Source: Amycolatopsis deserti (GTDB taxonomy: Bacteria > Actinomycetota > Actinomycetes > Mycobacteriales > Pseudonocardiaceae). From it: DNA of 64,000 bases. A model generated the notes under the pieces. The model searched no databases. It was not told where the DNA came from and saw nothing but the letters and a program-made list of their open reading frames with translations. The stretch lies in the NCBI RefSeq assembly GCF_014653945.1, contig NZ_BNAU01000002.1, forward strand, positions 925,914 to 989,913, written 5' to 3'. Below are positions 8,333-16,252 of this stretch, piece by piece (the first letter of the stretch is position 1; the number at the start of each line of letters is the position of its first letter). Made by a program: the position numbers and the translations under genes.

Positions 8333-9064
8333 ATGCATAAGACTGTCCAGGTGACGGATGAACTCATCGGGCCCGCCGACCTCGAGCTCGCGGACGCGCT
8401 CAGCGCGGTCGTGCGCACGCTCGAACCGGAGCCGGACGTCGAGCAGACGGTCGCGAACATCGTCAAGGCGGTGGCGGCGACCGTGCCCGGCACCGAGGAC
8501 GCGGGCATCTCCCTGCTCGAAGCGGGGAGCCTGAAGACCGTCGCCCCGTCGAGTGAACGGGTGGCGCGCCTCGACGAGCTTCAGCACCAGCTCGGCGAGG
8601 GGCCGTGCGTGGACGCGGTGTTCGCCGACGTCATCTACCGCACCGGGGACATCGCGGCGGACCAGCGCTGGCCGAAGTTCGGCGACGCCGCCGCCGAGCT
8701 GGGCATCAACTCGATGCTCGCCATCCGCCTGTACACCGGGAAGACGCTGCTCGGCGCGCTCAACCTGTTCTCCTCGGAGCGGGACGCGTTCGACGAGTCC
8801 GCCGCGCACGTCGGCGGCCTGTTCGCCGCGCACGCGGCCGTCGCCCTGGCCGGCTCGCGCGCCCAGGCGCAGCTGCGTACCGCCCTGGAGTCCCGCGACG
8901 TCATCTCGATGGCCAAGGGCATCCTGATGGAACGCCACCGGGTGACCGACGACCAGGCGTTCGACCTGCTGGTCCGCGCCTCGCAGAACACCAACCGCAA
9001 GCTGCACGAGGTCGCCCGCTGGCTGGTCACCGGCACGAACAACGCGATCAACGACGGCGACTAG
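8333..9064 (+). CDS. GAF-ANTAR domain regulator (RNA-binding antiterminator type)
   Basis: 243 residues (ATG at 8333; a GTG at 8351 is an alternative). A GAF domain spans about residues 30-165, with the actinobacterial L-G-E-G-P-C-V-D-A segment near 85. The C-terminal ANTAR domain (about 178-238) keeps its helical signature: L-R-T-A-L-E-S-R-D-V-I-S-M-A-K-G-I-L-M-E-R and D-Q-A-F-D-L-L-V-R-A-S-Q. ANTAR proteins bind paired RNA hairpins and relieve termination. No stimulus can be deduced. The stop shares a palindromic CTAG with the stop of the convergent hydratase gene. Confidence 0.88.
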   Translation: MHKTVQVTDELIGPADLELADALSAVVRTLEPEPDVEQTVANIVKAVAATVPGTEDAGISLLEAGSLKTVAPSSERVARLDELQHQLGEGPCVDAVFADVIYRTGDIAADQRWPKFGDAAAELGINSMLAIRLYTGKTLLGALNLFSSERDAFDESAAHVGGLFAAHAAVALAGSRAQAQLRTALESRDVISMAKGILMERHRVTDDQAFDLLVRASQNTNRKLHEVARWLVTGTNNAINDGD

Positions 9065-9831
9065 CCGAACGACCCACCGCGGCCCTCGCCCGCCGCGAAG
9101 CGTTGCGCTCCGCTCGCCGCGTCGGCGGCCAGGGAGACCATGCCGTGCCGCCACTCGTTCGCCATCGCGGCCCGCTCGTCCAGACCGTCCTGCTCGAGCA
9201 GCGACAACCGGTCCTCGCGCAGGCACGTCTGCGGGAACTTCGCGATCGCCGCCGCCAGTTCCTCGGCCGCGGCCCGCTCGGTGCCCGCCGGCACGACCCG
9301 GTTCGCCAGACCCATCCGCAGCGCCTCGTCCGCGGGGACCGGGCGGCCGGTCAGCACCAGGTCCATCGCCTGGCTCACCCCGATCAACCGGGGCAGCCGC
9401 ACCGTCCCGCCGTCGATCAGCGGCACGCCCCAGCGGCGGCAGAACACCCCGAACACCGCGTCCTCGGCGGCCACCCGCAGGTCGCACCACAGCGCCAGCT
9501 CCAGCCCGCCCGCCACGGCGTGCCCGGCGACCGCGGCGATCACCGGTTTGCCCAGCCTCAGCCGCGTCGGCCCCATCGGCCCGGGACCGTCCTCGCCCAG
9601 GCGGTTGCCGCGCTCGGTGCCCATCGCCTTGAGGTCCGCGCCCGCGCAGAACGTGCCCCCTTCGCCCCACAGCACGGCGACCGCGGCGGACGGGTCGGCG
9701 TCGAACGCCTCGAAGGCCTCCAGCAGGGCCTGAGCGGGCGGCCCGTCGACGGCGTTGCGCGCGTGCGGACGCGACAGGATCACGGTGTGCACCGGGCCGG
9801 CGCGCTCGACCCGGACGGCAGGTTCGATCAT
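9061..9831 (-). CDS. Enoyl-CoA hydratase/isomerase family (crotonase fold)
   Basis: 256 residues. Crotonase landmarks: N-A-V-D-G near 27, the CoA-binding/oxyanion segment F-C-A-G-A-D-L-K-A-M near residue 61 and H-A-V-A-G-G-L-E-L-A near 104, giving the second oxyanion Gly. The catalytic Glu region reads W-G-V-P-L-I-D-G-G-T-V-R-L-P-R-L-I-G, with no Glu at the E144 position of rat hydratase (V-P-x-x-D-G-G), so it may act on a non-standard substrate. It lies 35 bases after the divergent HTH regulator on the same strand and may be co-transcribed with it. Confidence 0.85.
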   Translation of the reverse strand: MIEPAVRVERAGPVHTVILSRPHARNAVDGPPAQALLEAFEAFDADPSAAVAVLWGEGGTFCAGADLKAMGTERGNRLGEDGPGPMGPTRLRLGKPVIAAVAGHAVAGGLELALWCDLRVAAEDAVFGVFCRRWGVPLIDGGTVRLPRLIGVSQAMDLVLTGRPVPADEALRMGLANRVVPAGTERAAAEELAAAIAKFPQTCLREDRLSLLEQDGLDERAAMANEWRHGMVSLAADAASGAQRFAAGEGRGGSFG

Positions 9832-9866
9832 GCGGTCACGCTGTCACAAGGGCACCGCCTTGTCAC

Positions 9867-10559
9867 TCAGCTCTTGCCGCGCAACTCCACGCAGCACTCC
9901 CCGGCCCGCGGCTCCAGGACCGCCTCCACGCTCGCCGCTTCGAGACCGTCGAGCAGGCCGGTGAGGAAGGAGAGGTTGATGCCGCACACCACCTCCGGCT
10001 CCCGCGCGGCCAGCGGGTGGAACGGGCAGTTGCGCAACCGCACGCACGCCGGGGACTCGCGGCTGGGTTCGAAGCCGTGCCGTCCCGCGACCTCCGCGGC
10101 GACCGTCAGCGCCCGCTCGGCGCCGAGACGGCCGGGGCGCGTCCGCTCGCGTTCGCCGCTTCCGATCGCGCGGCCGCGCTCGCGGGCGACGCGCACCGCG
10201 GCGTCGCGAGCGGTCTCGGTGTCGCCTTCGTCCACCACCGCGTCGAGGAGGATGTCCGCCAGCAGGTCGTGGTGGCGGGGCGGGATGCTGATCCGCACCT
10301 CGGCGCCGGAGGGCTCGTAGACCTTCGGCGTGCGGCCCGCCCCCCGGCGCTCGCCGACGAACTCGTAGCGCGCGCGGAGCAGGCCGGCCGCGACCAGTTT
10401 GTCGAGGTGGAACGCGGCGAGCTTGCGCGAGATGCCGACCGATCCGGCGGCCTCGTCCCGCGTGACGGGGCGGCGGGCCTGGCGGATGAAGGCGTACATC
10501 CGCCGCCGCAGCTCGTCGTCGAGCACGGCCAGCGCCCGGATCGGCCCCTCGCTCATCAC
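9867..10559 (-). CDS. HTH transcriptional regulator with C-terminal cysteine cluster (SufR-like)
   Basis: About 230 residues; GTG at 10559 or ATG at 10556. The N-terminal winged helix (about 5-90) reads R-R-R-M-Y-A-F-I-R...V-T-R-D-E-A-A-G-S-V-G-I-S-R-K-L-A-A-F-H-L-D-K-L, as in SufR/ArsR-like regulators. The C-terminal half has C-V-R-L-R-N-C-P-F-H-P-L-A, then a Cys in E-V-V-C-G-I-N and C-C near the end, like the iron-sulfur ligands of SufR. An Fe-S or metal sensor is therefore plausible. It is divergent from the DUF2231-folE pair, the likely target, and upstream of the hydratase gene. Confidence 0.75.
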   Translation of the reverse strand: MMSEGPIRALAVLDDELRRRMYAFIRQARRPVTRDEAAGSVGISRKLAAFHLDKLVAAGLLRARYEFVGERRGAGRTPKVYEPSGAEVRISIPPRHHDLLADILLDAVVDEGDTETARDAAVRVARERGRAIGSGERERTRPGRLGAERALTVAAEVAGRHGFEPSRESPACVRLRNCPFHPLAAREPEVVCGINLSFLTGLLDGLEAASVEAVLEPRAGECCVELRGKS

Positions 10560-10655
10560 CTCACGGTATCACCCAACATCGTGGGCACAATCCCAGACTC
10601 TTGACGGAAGAGAGCAATAAGACCAAACTTCATTGGCGAAAACAGGGAGGTCGTC

Positions 10656-11180
10656 ATGGCAGACGCGAAACGGCCGGCGAACGCCGTACTGGCCGGCCCC
10701 TACGGTCACCCGTTCCACCCGATCCTGGTCACCGTGCCGATCGGCGCGTGGGTGAGCAGCCTGGTCTTCGACATCGGGTCCCGGATCGTCGCCGGGCCGG
10801 GGTTCCTCGCGCGGGGATCGGTCTGGCTCATCGCCATCGGCGTCGTGGGCGCGGTCCTGGCCGCGGCCACCGGCGCGCTCGACCTGCTGGCGGTGCCGCG
10901 CGGCACCCGGGCCTTCCGGACCGGGCTGACGCACATGACGCTCAACCTCACCGTCACCGGGGCGTTCGTCGCCGGCTTCTTCTGGCGACAGGGCGAGCTC
11001 GACGCCCGGGTCGGGATCGGCCCGCTCGTGCTGTCCGCGGCCGCGCTCGCCACCCTGGGCGTCTCCGGCTACCTGGGCGGCAAGCTCGCCTACCGCTTCG
11101 GCGTCCGGGTCGCCGACGAGGACGTCCAGGCCGAGGGGTACCGGCCCCGGCCCGCCCACCGCACCCGGCCCGCCCACTGA
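10656..11180 (+). CDS. DUF2231-family four-span membrane protein
   Basis: 174 residues; ATG preceded by GGGAGG. The start P-Y-G-H-P-F-H-P-I-L-V-T-V-P-I-G-A-W matches the DUF2231 signature (H-P-x-x-V-x-x-P-I-G). Four membrane helices lie at about 25-45, 58-78, 100-118 and 130-150, with conserved His in T-H-M-T-L-N. The family is thought to bind heme or act in redox processes at the membrane, without a settled function. It is followed after 22 bases by folE, probably in one operon. Confidence 0.75.
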   Translation: MADAKRPANAVLAGPYGHPFHPILVTVPIGAWVSSLVFDIGSRIVAGPGFLARGSVWLIAIGVVGAVLAAATGALDLLAVPRGTRAFRTGLTHMTLNLTVTGAFVAGFFWRQGELDARVGIGPLVLSAAALATLGVSGYLGGKLAYRFGVRVADEDVQAEGYRPRPAHRTRPAH

Positions 11181-11202
11181 TCACCGCACCGAAAGGCACC
11201 CC

Positions 11203-11802
11203 GTGCACTCCGAATCCGCCCTGCGCGTCGTCCACGATCCCGGCGAGGAGGTCGATCTCGCCGCGGCCGAACTCCACGCCGCCCGGTTCCTCGAGGCCCT
11301 CGGTGTCTCACTGGACTCCGAAAGCCTGCGCGGGACACCCGGCCGGATGGCGCGCGCCTACGCCGAGTTGTTCTCGCCGCGGCCGTTCGACCTGACCACG
11401 TTCCCGAACGACGAGGGTTACGACGAACTGGTCCTGGCGCGGGGGATCCCGGTGCGGTCGGTGTGCGAGCACCACCTGCTGCCGTTCGTCGGCGTCGCGC
11501 ACGTCGGCTACCTGCCCGGCGAACGCATCCTCGGACTGTCCAAACTGGCCCGGATCGTCGAGCACTTCGCGCGGCGCCCGCAGGTGCAGGAGCGGCTGAC
11601 CAAGCAGGTGGCGGACTGGCTGGCCGACCGCGTGCACCCGAAGGGCGTCGGGGTGGTGATCGAGGCCGAGCACACCTGCATGACGCTGCGGGGCGTGCAG
11701 GCCGTGGGGTCGAGCACCGTCACCTCGACGCTGCTCGGCACCCTGCGCGAGGACGCCCGGTCCCGCCAGGAGTTCTTCGCCTTGACCGGCGTCAACCCCT
11801 GA
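11203..11802 (+). CDS. folE: GTP cyclohydrolase I
   Basis: 199 residues from a GTG with GAAAGG upstream. Zinc ligands are visible: Cys88 and His in V-C-E-H-H-L-L-P-F and Cys in E-H-T-C-M-T-L-R-G near 160. The G-x-x-x-P-G-E-R-I-L-G-L-S-K-L-A-R-I-V core and Q-E-R-L-T-K-Q-V-A are typical. It makes 7,8-dihydroneopterin triphosphate from GTP, the first step to folate or pterins. No other folate gene (folP, folB, folK) is here, so this is likely an accessory copy supplying a pterin, in keeping with the DUF2231 partner and the facing LitR/CarH-like regulator. Confidence 0.93.
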   Translation: MHSESALRVVHDPGEEVDLAAAELHAARFLEALGVSLDSESLRGTPGRMARAYAELFSPRPFDLTTFPNDEGYDELVLARGIPVRSVCEHHLLPFVGVAHVGYLPGERILGLSKLARIVEHFARRPQVQERLTKQVADWLADRVHPKGVGVVIEAEHTCMTLRGVQAVGSSTVTSTLLGTLREDARSRQEFFALTGVNP

Positions 11803-11805
11803 CGC

Positions 11806-12687
11806 TCAGGCCAGCGCCTCGACCGCTTCGGCCAGCGTGCGCAGCTGCCGCGTCCCGTCCGGCAGCGGCACCGCGTCCCATCCCGGGCCCGCCACGAACA
11901 GGCGCGTGCCGGTCAGCTCCTCCGCGGGCACCTGGCGCGCCAGTTCCGCCGAGTGCGCCCACACCACGGTCGCCGACGGTTTGCGGACGGTGACCGTCGT
12001 CAGGAGGGATCGGGGCGGCACCCGCGCACCCAGTGAGATCGCGCCGCGGCCGCGTTCGGCGAGAGCGTGCCGCAGCACCTCCAGCGGCAGCGAGTGCTGC
12101 TCGTCCGGCGCGCACGCCAGAAGCACCGACGCGGAGCTGGTGTGGCCCGGTGGGATGGCGTGCAGCGCGGCGATGATCCCGTCGGTCGCCAGGTGCTCGA
12201 CCTCGACCGGTCCCCCGGGCTCGGCGCACCGCTCACCCAGCTCCTGCAGGAACGGCACGAGCAGCTTCTGCCACGTGTCCACGGTGCCGTGCCGGTCGAG
12301 GAAACCGACCACGATGCGGCGGAACGCGTCCGGGTCGAGCTTCTCGGCGGCTCCGCGCAGTGACCGCCGACGGCGGCTGGCCACCCGGTCGGGTACTTGG
12401 CCGGGCGAGACGAGCGGCAGGGTGGCGCCCGCGCTCACCGTCGCGGCGGCGCTGGCCACCGGCACGCCCTGACGCACCAGGTGCACCACGCGCTCCAGAC
12501 GGCGCAGGTCGCCGACCGTGTACCGGCGGTGCCGGCCCGGTTCGCGGGAGCTCGGCCCCAGCCCGTGCCGGCGATCCCAGCTCCGCAGGGTCGCCACCGC
12601 GACACCGAGCCGGCTCGCCACCGCGGCGGGGGTCAGCACCGCTTCGGGCGGTACCGCTTCGCGCGCGGCCTGCCCCGTGCGGCTCAT
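11806..12687 (-). CDS. MerR-type regulator with B12-binding-like domain (LitR/CarH-like, altered motif)
   Basis: 293 residues. N-terminal MerR winged helix (about 15-85: L-T-P-A-A-V-A-S-R-L-G-V-A-V-A-T-L-R-S-W-D-R-R-H-G-L). A cap helical bundle (about 120-185) and a cobalamin-type Rossmann domain (about 190-290) follow. In CarH/LitR photoreceptors a W-x9-E-H motif in the cap and E/D-x-H-x-x-G in the B12 domain hold adenosylcobalamin. Here the cap reads G-E-R-C-x9-E-H, so Trp is Cys, and the B12 motif is E-Q-H-S-L-P, with His kept but Gly changed to Pro. It ends three bases from the convergent folE. A light or cobalamin sensor is possible, but ligand binding is uncertain. Confidence 0.82.
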   Translation of the reverse strand: MSRTGQAAREAVPPEAVLTPAAVASRLGVAVATLRSWDRRHGLGPSSREPGRHRRYTVGDLRRLERVVHLVRQGVPVASAAATVSAGATLPLVSPGQVPDRVASRRRRSLRGAAEKLDPDAFRRIVVGFLDRHGTVDTWQKLLVPFLQELGERCAEPGGPVEVEHLATDGIIAALHAIPPGHTSSASVLLACAPDEQHSLPLEVLRHALAERGRGAISLGARVPPRSLLTTVTVRKPSATVVWAHSAELARQVPAEELTGTRLFVAGPGWDAVPLPDGTRQLRTLAEAVEALA

Positions 12688-12823
12688 CAGTTCACGCCTC
12701 CCGACGACTTCCGGTTACCGCCTCACCGGCGGATCCATCATTCGATTGTGCAACATCGCGGGCGCGAGCGGTTGCCGATCAACTCGATCACCGGACAGCG
12801 GACCAGTCTCGAACCAGGGTTAC

Positions 12824-12838
12824 TGGAACGATCGGTTG
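12824..12838. promoter_or_regulatory. Operator of the TetR regulator (tetR copy)
   Basis: TGGAACGATCGGTTG lies 22 bases before the TetR start. A near-identical copy, TGGAACGAACAGTTG, stands before the downstream MFS gene (12 of 15 bases equal; both keep AAC-N5-GTT). Shared sites in both promoters indicate autoregulation plus control of the transporter. Confidence 0.6.
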
Positions 12839-12860
12839 GCAATCAGCTAGGCTGCTCACC

Positions 12861-13439
12861 ATGGCGAGGACCAAGGAGTTCGACCCCGACGCGGCGTTGC
12901 ACGCGGCGCTGGAGCTGTTCTGGCGCCAGGGTTACGAGGCCACCTCGATGCAGGACCTGGTCGACCACCTGGGCGTCAACCGGGCCAGCCTGTACGCCAC
13001 CTACGGCAGCAAGCACGACCTCTACCTGCGCGCCCTGGACCGGTACTGCGAGATGCGCGGCACCCAGACGATGACCGCGCTCAACCGGCCCGGCCCGGCG
13101 GTGGACGCGGTCCGCGACTTCATCCGCGGCTACGCCGCCGAGTGCCACGCGGACACCCACCGCAAGGGCTGCCTGGTCACCAACACCGCGACCGAGCTCC
13201 TCCCCCACGACGCGAAGGCGGCGCGCCGCGTCGAAATCGCCTTCGGGGAACTGGAGGCCGCGCTGGCCGGCACCCTCACCCGCGCCCAGCACGAGGGCGG
13301 CCTCGCCGCGGACAAGGATCCGCGCGCGCTGGCCCGGTTCCTGGTCACCTTCGTGCAGGGCATCCGCGTCGTGGGCAAGACCGACGACGTCCGCCGCCTG
13401 GACGAAGCCGTCGACCAGGCGTTGTCCCTGCTCTCCTGA
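12861..13439 (+). CDS. TetR-family repressor of the adjacent MFS exporter
   Basis: 192 residues, ATG at 12861. N-terminal HTH (about 10-55): D-A-A-L-H-A-A-L-E-L-F-W-R-Q-G-Y-E-A-T-S-M-Q-D-L-V-D-H-L-G-V-N-R-A-S-L-Y-A-T-Y-G-S-K-H-D-L-Y. The C-terminal domain has a R-K-G-C-L-V-T-N-T-A-T-E motif common to AcrR-like members of this type. It ends 58 bases before the MFS gene on the same strand, and near-identical operator sequences precede both genes. Confidence 0.88.
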   Translation: MARTKEFDPDAALHAALELFWRQGYEATSMQDLVDHLGVNRASLYATYGSKHDLYLRALDRYCEMRGTQTMTALNRPGPAVDAVRDFIRGYAAECHADTHRKGCLVTNTATELLPHDAKAARRVEIAFGELEAALAGTLTRAQHEGGLAADKDPRALARFLVTFVQGIRVVGKTDDVRRLDEAVDQALSLLS

Positions 13440-13464
13440 CCGCCCTCGTGGCTTGCCCGTTTTT

Positions 13465-13479
13465 TGGAACGAACAGTTG
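13465..13479. promoter_or_regulatory. Operator of the TetR regulator (MFS copy)
   Basis: TGGAACGAACAGTTG, 18 bases before the MFS start codon and five bases before its GGAAGGAG ribosome binding site. It matches the site before tetR at 12 of 15 positions. Repression here would block the exporter directly, giving it its own promoter besides readthrough from tetR. Confidence 0.6.
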
Positions 13480-13497
13480 TCTATGGAAGGAGTGCGC

Positions 13498-14664
13498 ATG
13501 CCGCGCGCGATCTACGTGCTGAGCCTCGGCGTGTTCGCGATGGTCACCAGCGAATTCGTCGTCGCCGGCCTGATGCCCCAGCTCGCCGACGGGCTGGGCG
13601 TCACGGTTCCGCAGGTCGGCTACCTCATCACCGCCTTCGCGGTGGCGATGGCCGCCGGCGGCCCGGTGCTCACCGTCGCCCTGCTGCGGCTGAACCCGAA
13701 GACCGCGCTGATGCTGCTGTTCGCGATCTTCCTGGCCGGCAACGTCCTGGCCGCCACCGCGAGCGGCTACGGCACGATGCTGGCCGCCCGCATCGTCACC
13801 GGCGTCGCCTCGCAGGCGTTCTTCGGCGTCGCCATCTCGCTGACCGCGCAGGTCACCCGTCCCGAGGTCCGCGGCCGCGCGATCGCCGTGGTGATGAACG
13901 GCCTGATGCTCGGCACCCTGCTCGGCCTGCCGCTGGCGACCGTCGTCGGCGAGCACTTCGGCTGGCGCGCCGCGTTCTGGGCGATCGGCGTGCTGGCCGC
14001 GGTCGCCGCGCTGACCACGCTCGCCGGGGTGCCCGCGGTGGCGCCGCCCGCCGAAGGCGGCACGTTCCGCGAGGAACTGGGCGTGTTCCGCACCCCGCGG
14101 CTGTGGCTGGCGCTGTCGACGAGCACGCTCATCATCGGCGCCACGTTCTCCGCGTTCAGCTACTTCACGCCGATCCTCACCGAGGTCACCGGGTTCGCCG
14201 GGGGCACCGTGCCGCTGCTGCTGGTCGCCTACGGGGCGGCCACCGTGGTGGGCAACCTGGTCGTCGGGCGGCTCGCCGACCGGCACACCGTGCCCGTGCT
14301 GGTGACCGGTCTCGCGCTGAACCTCGTCTTCCTCGTCGCGTTCGCCCTGCTCGCGGACCTGCCCGCGCCGGCGGTGGTGGCGATGCTCGGCATCGGCCTG
14401 GTCGGGGTCACGATGAACCCGGCGATGGTGACCCGCGTGCAGCGCGCCGGCAACGCCCGCCCGCTGGTCAACACGGTGCACTCGTCGTTCATCACGCTCG
14501 GCGTGATCCTCGGGTCCTCGCTCGGCGGGCTGGTGATCGAGACCTCCGGGCTACGGGCGCCGCTGTGGCTCGGCGCCGGCCTGGCGGCACTCGGCCTGCT
14601 GACCGTGCTGCCGGAACTGCTGCGCCGCCCGGCGCCCGCGCCGGTCCTGCAGCCGTGCTCCTGA
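13498..14664 (+). CDS. MFS transporter, DHA1 (AraJ/Bcr-like) family
   Basis: 388 residues from the ATG at 13498 with GGAAGGAG ahead. Twelve membrane spans; the first carries L-G-V-F-A-M-V-T-S-E-F-V-V-A-G-L-M-P, the AraJ/YdhP-like DHA1 signature (F-x-x-x-T-x-E-F). Loop 4-5 has R-G-R-A-I-A-V and helix 5 G-L-P-L-A-T-V-V-G. Such proteins export small drugs or sugars by proton antiport. Regulation by the preceding TetR is supported by the shared operator. The substrate is unknown. Confidence 0.88.
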   Translation: MPRAIYVLSLGVFAMVTSEFVVAGLMPQLADGLGVTVPQVGYLITAFAVAMAAGGPVLTVALLRLNPKTALMLLFAIFLAGNVLAATASGYGTMLAARIVTGVASQAFFGVAISLTAQVTRPEVRGRAIAVVMNGLMLGTLLGLPLATVVGEHFGWRAAFWAIGVLAAVAALTTLAGVPAVAPPAEGGTFREELGVFRTPRLWLALSTSTLIIGATFSAFSYFTPILTEVTGFAGGTVPLLLVAYGAATVVGNLVVGRLADRHTVPVLVTGLALNLVFLVAFALLADLPAPAVVAMLGIGLVGVTMNPAMVTRVQRAGNARPLVNTVHSSFITLGVILGSSLGGLVIETSGLRAPLWLGAGLAALGLLTVLPELLRRPAPAPVLQPCS

Positions 14665-14728
14665 CCTAGCGCGGGAATGCGGCGCTGATCACTGTGCGCC
14701 CGGCCGCCGCCGTCTAGTGTGCGGCCTT

Positions 14729-15499
14729 GTGACTGTGCGCCTGGACCTCGAACCCACCGGACTGGCCGTGCTGACGATCGACGCCGGGCCGCTCAACCTG
14801 TACTCGCTGGAGTTGCACGCGGACTTCGACGCCGCGCTGGACCGCCTTGGCGACGCGCGGGCGCTGCTCATCCGCGCCGAGGGCAAGATCGTCAGCGGCG
14901 GGGTCGACGTGTCGCTGTTCGCCGCGCAGGAGACGCCCGAGCAGGCGAAGGAGCTGTTCGACCGGATGCTGGCGCTGACGGACCGGATCGCGGCGCTGGA
15001 GATCCCGACGGTGTTCGCGGCGCACGGGCTGTGCCTGACCTGGGCGTTCGAGGTCGCCGTGGCGTGCGACCTGATCCTCGCGGCGGAGCGGGCCTCGTTC
15101 GGTCTGGTGGAGAAGGTCGTCGGCCTGACCCCGACGATGGGCGGCACGCAGCGGCTGGCCGCGCGGGCCGGGGTCGGGCGGGCCGCGGAGTTCGTGATGA
15201 CGGGCGACCGGTACCCGGCCGCCGTGCTGGAGCGGTGGGGCGTGGTGAACCGCGTGCTGCCGGACGCCGGTTTCGACGCGGCCGCCCGGTCCTTCGCGGC
15301 TTCGCTGGCGGAGGGCCCGACCCGCGCCCACGCGGCGACGAAGAGGGTGCTGTCGCACTTCGCCAGCGGCGGCGTCGCCGAGGCGAACAAGCACATTACC
15401 TCGATCGCGGCGGACCTCTACCGCACCGAGGACCTGCGCCACGCGGTCCGGTCGTTCCTGGAGGAGGGCCCCGGAAAGGCGACGTTCACCGGCCGCTAG
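14729..15499 (+). CDS. Enoyl-CoA hydratase/isomerase family (crotonase fold)
   Basis: About 256 residues from a GTG at 14729 (V-T-V-R-L-D-L-E); a start four codons upstream is possible. Oxyanion segments are I-V-S-G-G-V-D-V-S-L-F near 55 and H-G-L-C-L-T-W-A-F-E-V-A near 95. At the catalytic position it has a Glu, in G-L-V-E-K-V-V-G-L-T-P. The first oxyanion motif G-G-V-D-V departs from the usual G-A-D-L/I, suggesting a specialised substrate. It stands alone between the MFS gene and decayed genes. No operon partner is seen. Confidence 0.82.
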   Translation: MTVRLDLEPTGLAVLTIDAGPLNLYSLELHADFDAALDRLGDARALLIRAEGKIVSGGVDVSLFAAQETPEQAKELFDRMLALTDRIAALEIPTVFAAHGLCLTWAFEVAVACDLILAAERASFGLVEKVVGLTPTMGGTQRLAARAGVGRAAEFVMTGDRYPAAVLERWGVVNRVLPDAGFDAAARSFAASLAEGPTRAHAATKRVLSHFASGGVAEANKHITSIAADLYRTEDLRHAVRSFLEEGPGKATFTGR

Positions 15500-15500
15500 G

Positions 15501-15710
15501 TCACGGTGCCGGAGACGGCTCGAACTCGCGCTTGAAGTCCGGGCACGCAGCTCGGCGTCTTCCGGCGCGGCCACCGGCCCCGCGCGCAGGCGATGCGCGC
15601 GAGCCGGTCCAGGGCCGCGGGGTGGTAGGTGCCGCGCAACCCGTTGCGGCCCACCGGGGCGAGCAGGCCACGCTTTTCGTACAACCGCAACACCGAGGGC
15701 GCCGACGCAC
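15501..15710 (-). pseudogene. Remnant of a MerR-family regulator
   Basis: One frame reads L-R-L-Y-E-K-R-G-L-L-A-P-V-G-R, then G-T-Y-H-P-A-A-L-D-R-L-A-R-I-A-C-A-R-G, which is MerR helix 2 plus wing. The first HTH helix is missing, the middle is deleted, and the characteristic C-terminal C-P-D-F-K-R-E-F appears only in another frame (15501-15540). It is truncated, internally deleted and frameshifted. It abuts a likewise broken plus-strand hydrolase, suggesting a once intact divergent pair. Confidence 0.72.
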
Positions 15711-16215
15711 GCCGTCAACCACTGCCTGCTGATCGAGACCGACCGCGACGGGCTGGTCCTCGTCGAGCCCGGCCTCGGCCTCGGCAACGTCCGCAACCCC
15801 GGCGAAACCCTCGGCACGACACGGGTCGAGATGGCTCGGCGGCGCTCACCGAGGAGGAGACGGCGGTGCGCCAGGTCTCCCGGCTCGGTTATGACCCCGA
15901 TGATGTGCAGCACATTAGCCTGACCCACCTCGACGTGGACCACTGCGGCGGCCTGCCCGACTTCCCCGGCGCGCAAGTCCACGTCCTGGCCGCCGAGCCC
16001 GATGCTGCGATGGCCGAGGCGCCCAGCTTCCGCTACCGCCCGGCGCATTGGGAGCACCGCCCGAACGGTGGCTCATCGTGCAGACCCGCTCCGAAGTCCA
16101 CCACGACCTGCGCCTCGGCGCCCAGACCCGGCTGCGCGAGCTCGTCCGCGACCACGGTGACGAGGTTTCCGTCTTCAGCGCCCACGATCCGTGGGAGCTC
16201 TACCGTTACCGGTGA
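15708..16215 (+). pseudogene. Remnant of a metallo-beta-lactamase-fold hydrolase
   Basis: Pieces of one protein lie in three frames. V-N-H-C-L-L-I-E-T-D-R-D-G-L-V-L-V-E-P-G-L-G-L starts at 15714. T-E-E-E-T-A-V-R-Q-V-S-R-L-G-Y-D-P-D-D-V and the metal motif T-H-L-D-V-D-H-C-G-G lie near 15850-15960. The C-terminus R-L-R-E-L-V-R-D-H-G-D-E-V ending in S-A-H-D-P-W-E-L is near 16130-16215. The start and roughly 100 residues between P-A-H-W-E-H-R-P and the C-terminal piece are missing. The product cannot be functional. Confidence 0.75.
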
Positions 16216-16246
16216 GGCACCCCAGCGCGGCCGGCGCTGGGGTGCC
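16216..16246. terminator. Strong hairpin between convergent genes
   Basis: A perfect 13-bp stem (16216-16228 with 16234-16246) with loop GGCCG, placed between the broken hydrolase and the 3' end of the fumarylacetoacetase gene. There is no T-run on either side, so it would be a GC-hairpin-type terminator for the homogentisate operon. Confidence 0.6.
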
Positions 16247-16252
16247 CTCGCC

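Noticed and set aside
14717-15499. Longer start (14717) for the second crotonase
   Set aside because: Adds M-C-G-L with no ribosome binding site; the GTG at 14729 begins at the usual distance before the first strand, though neither is certain.
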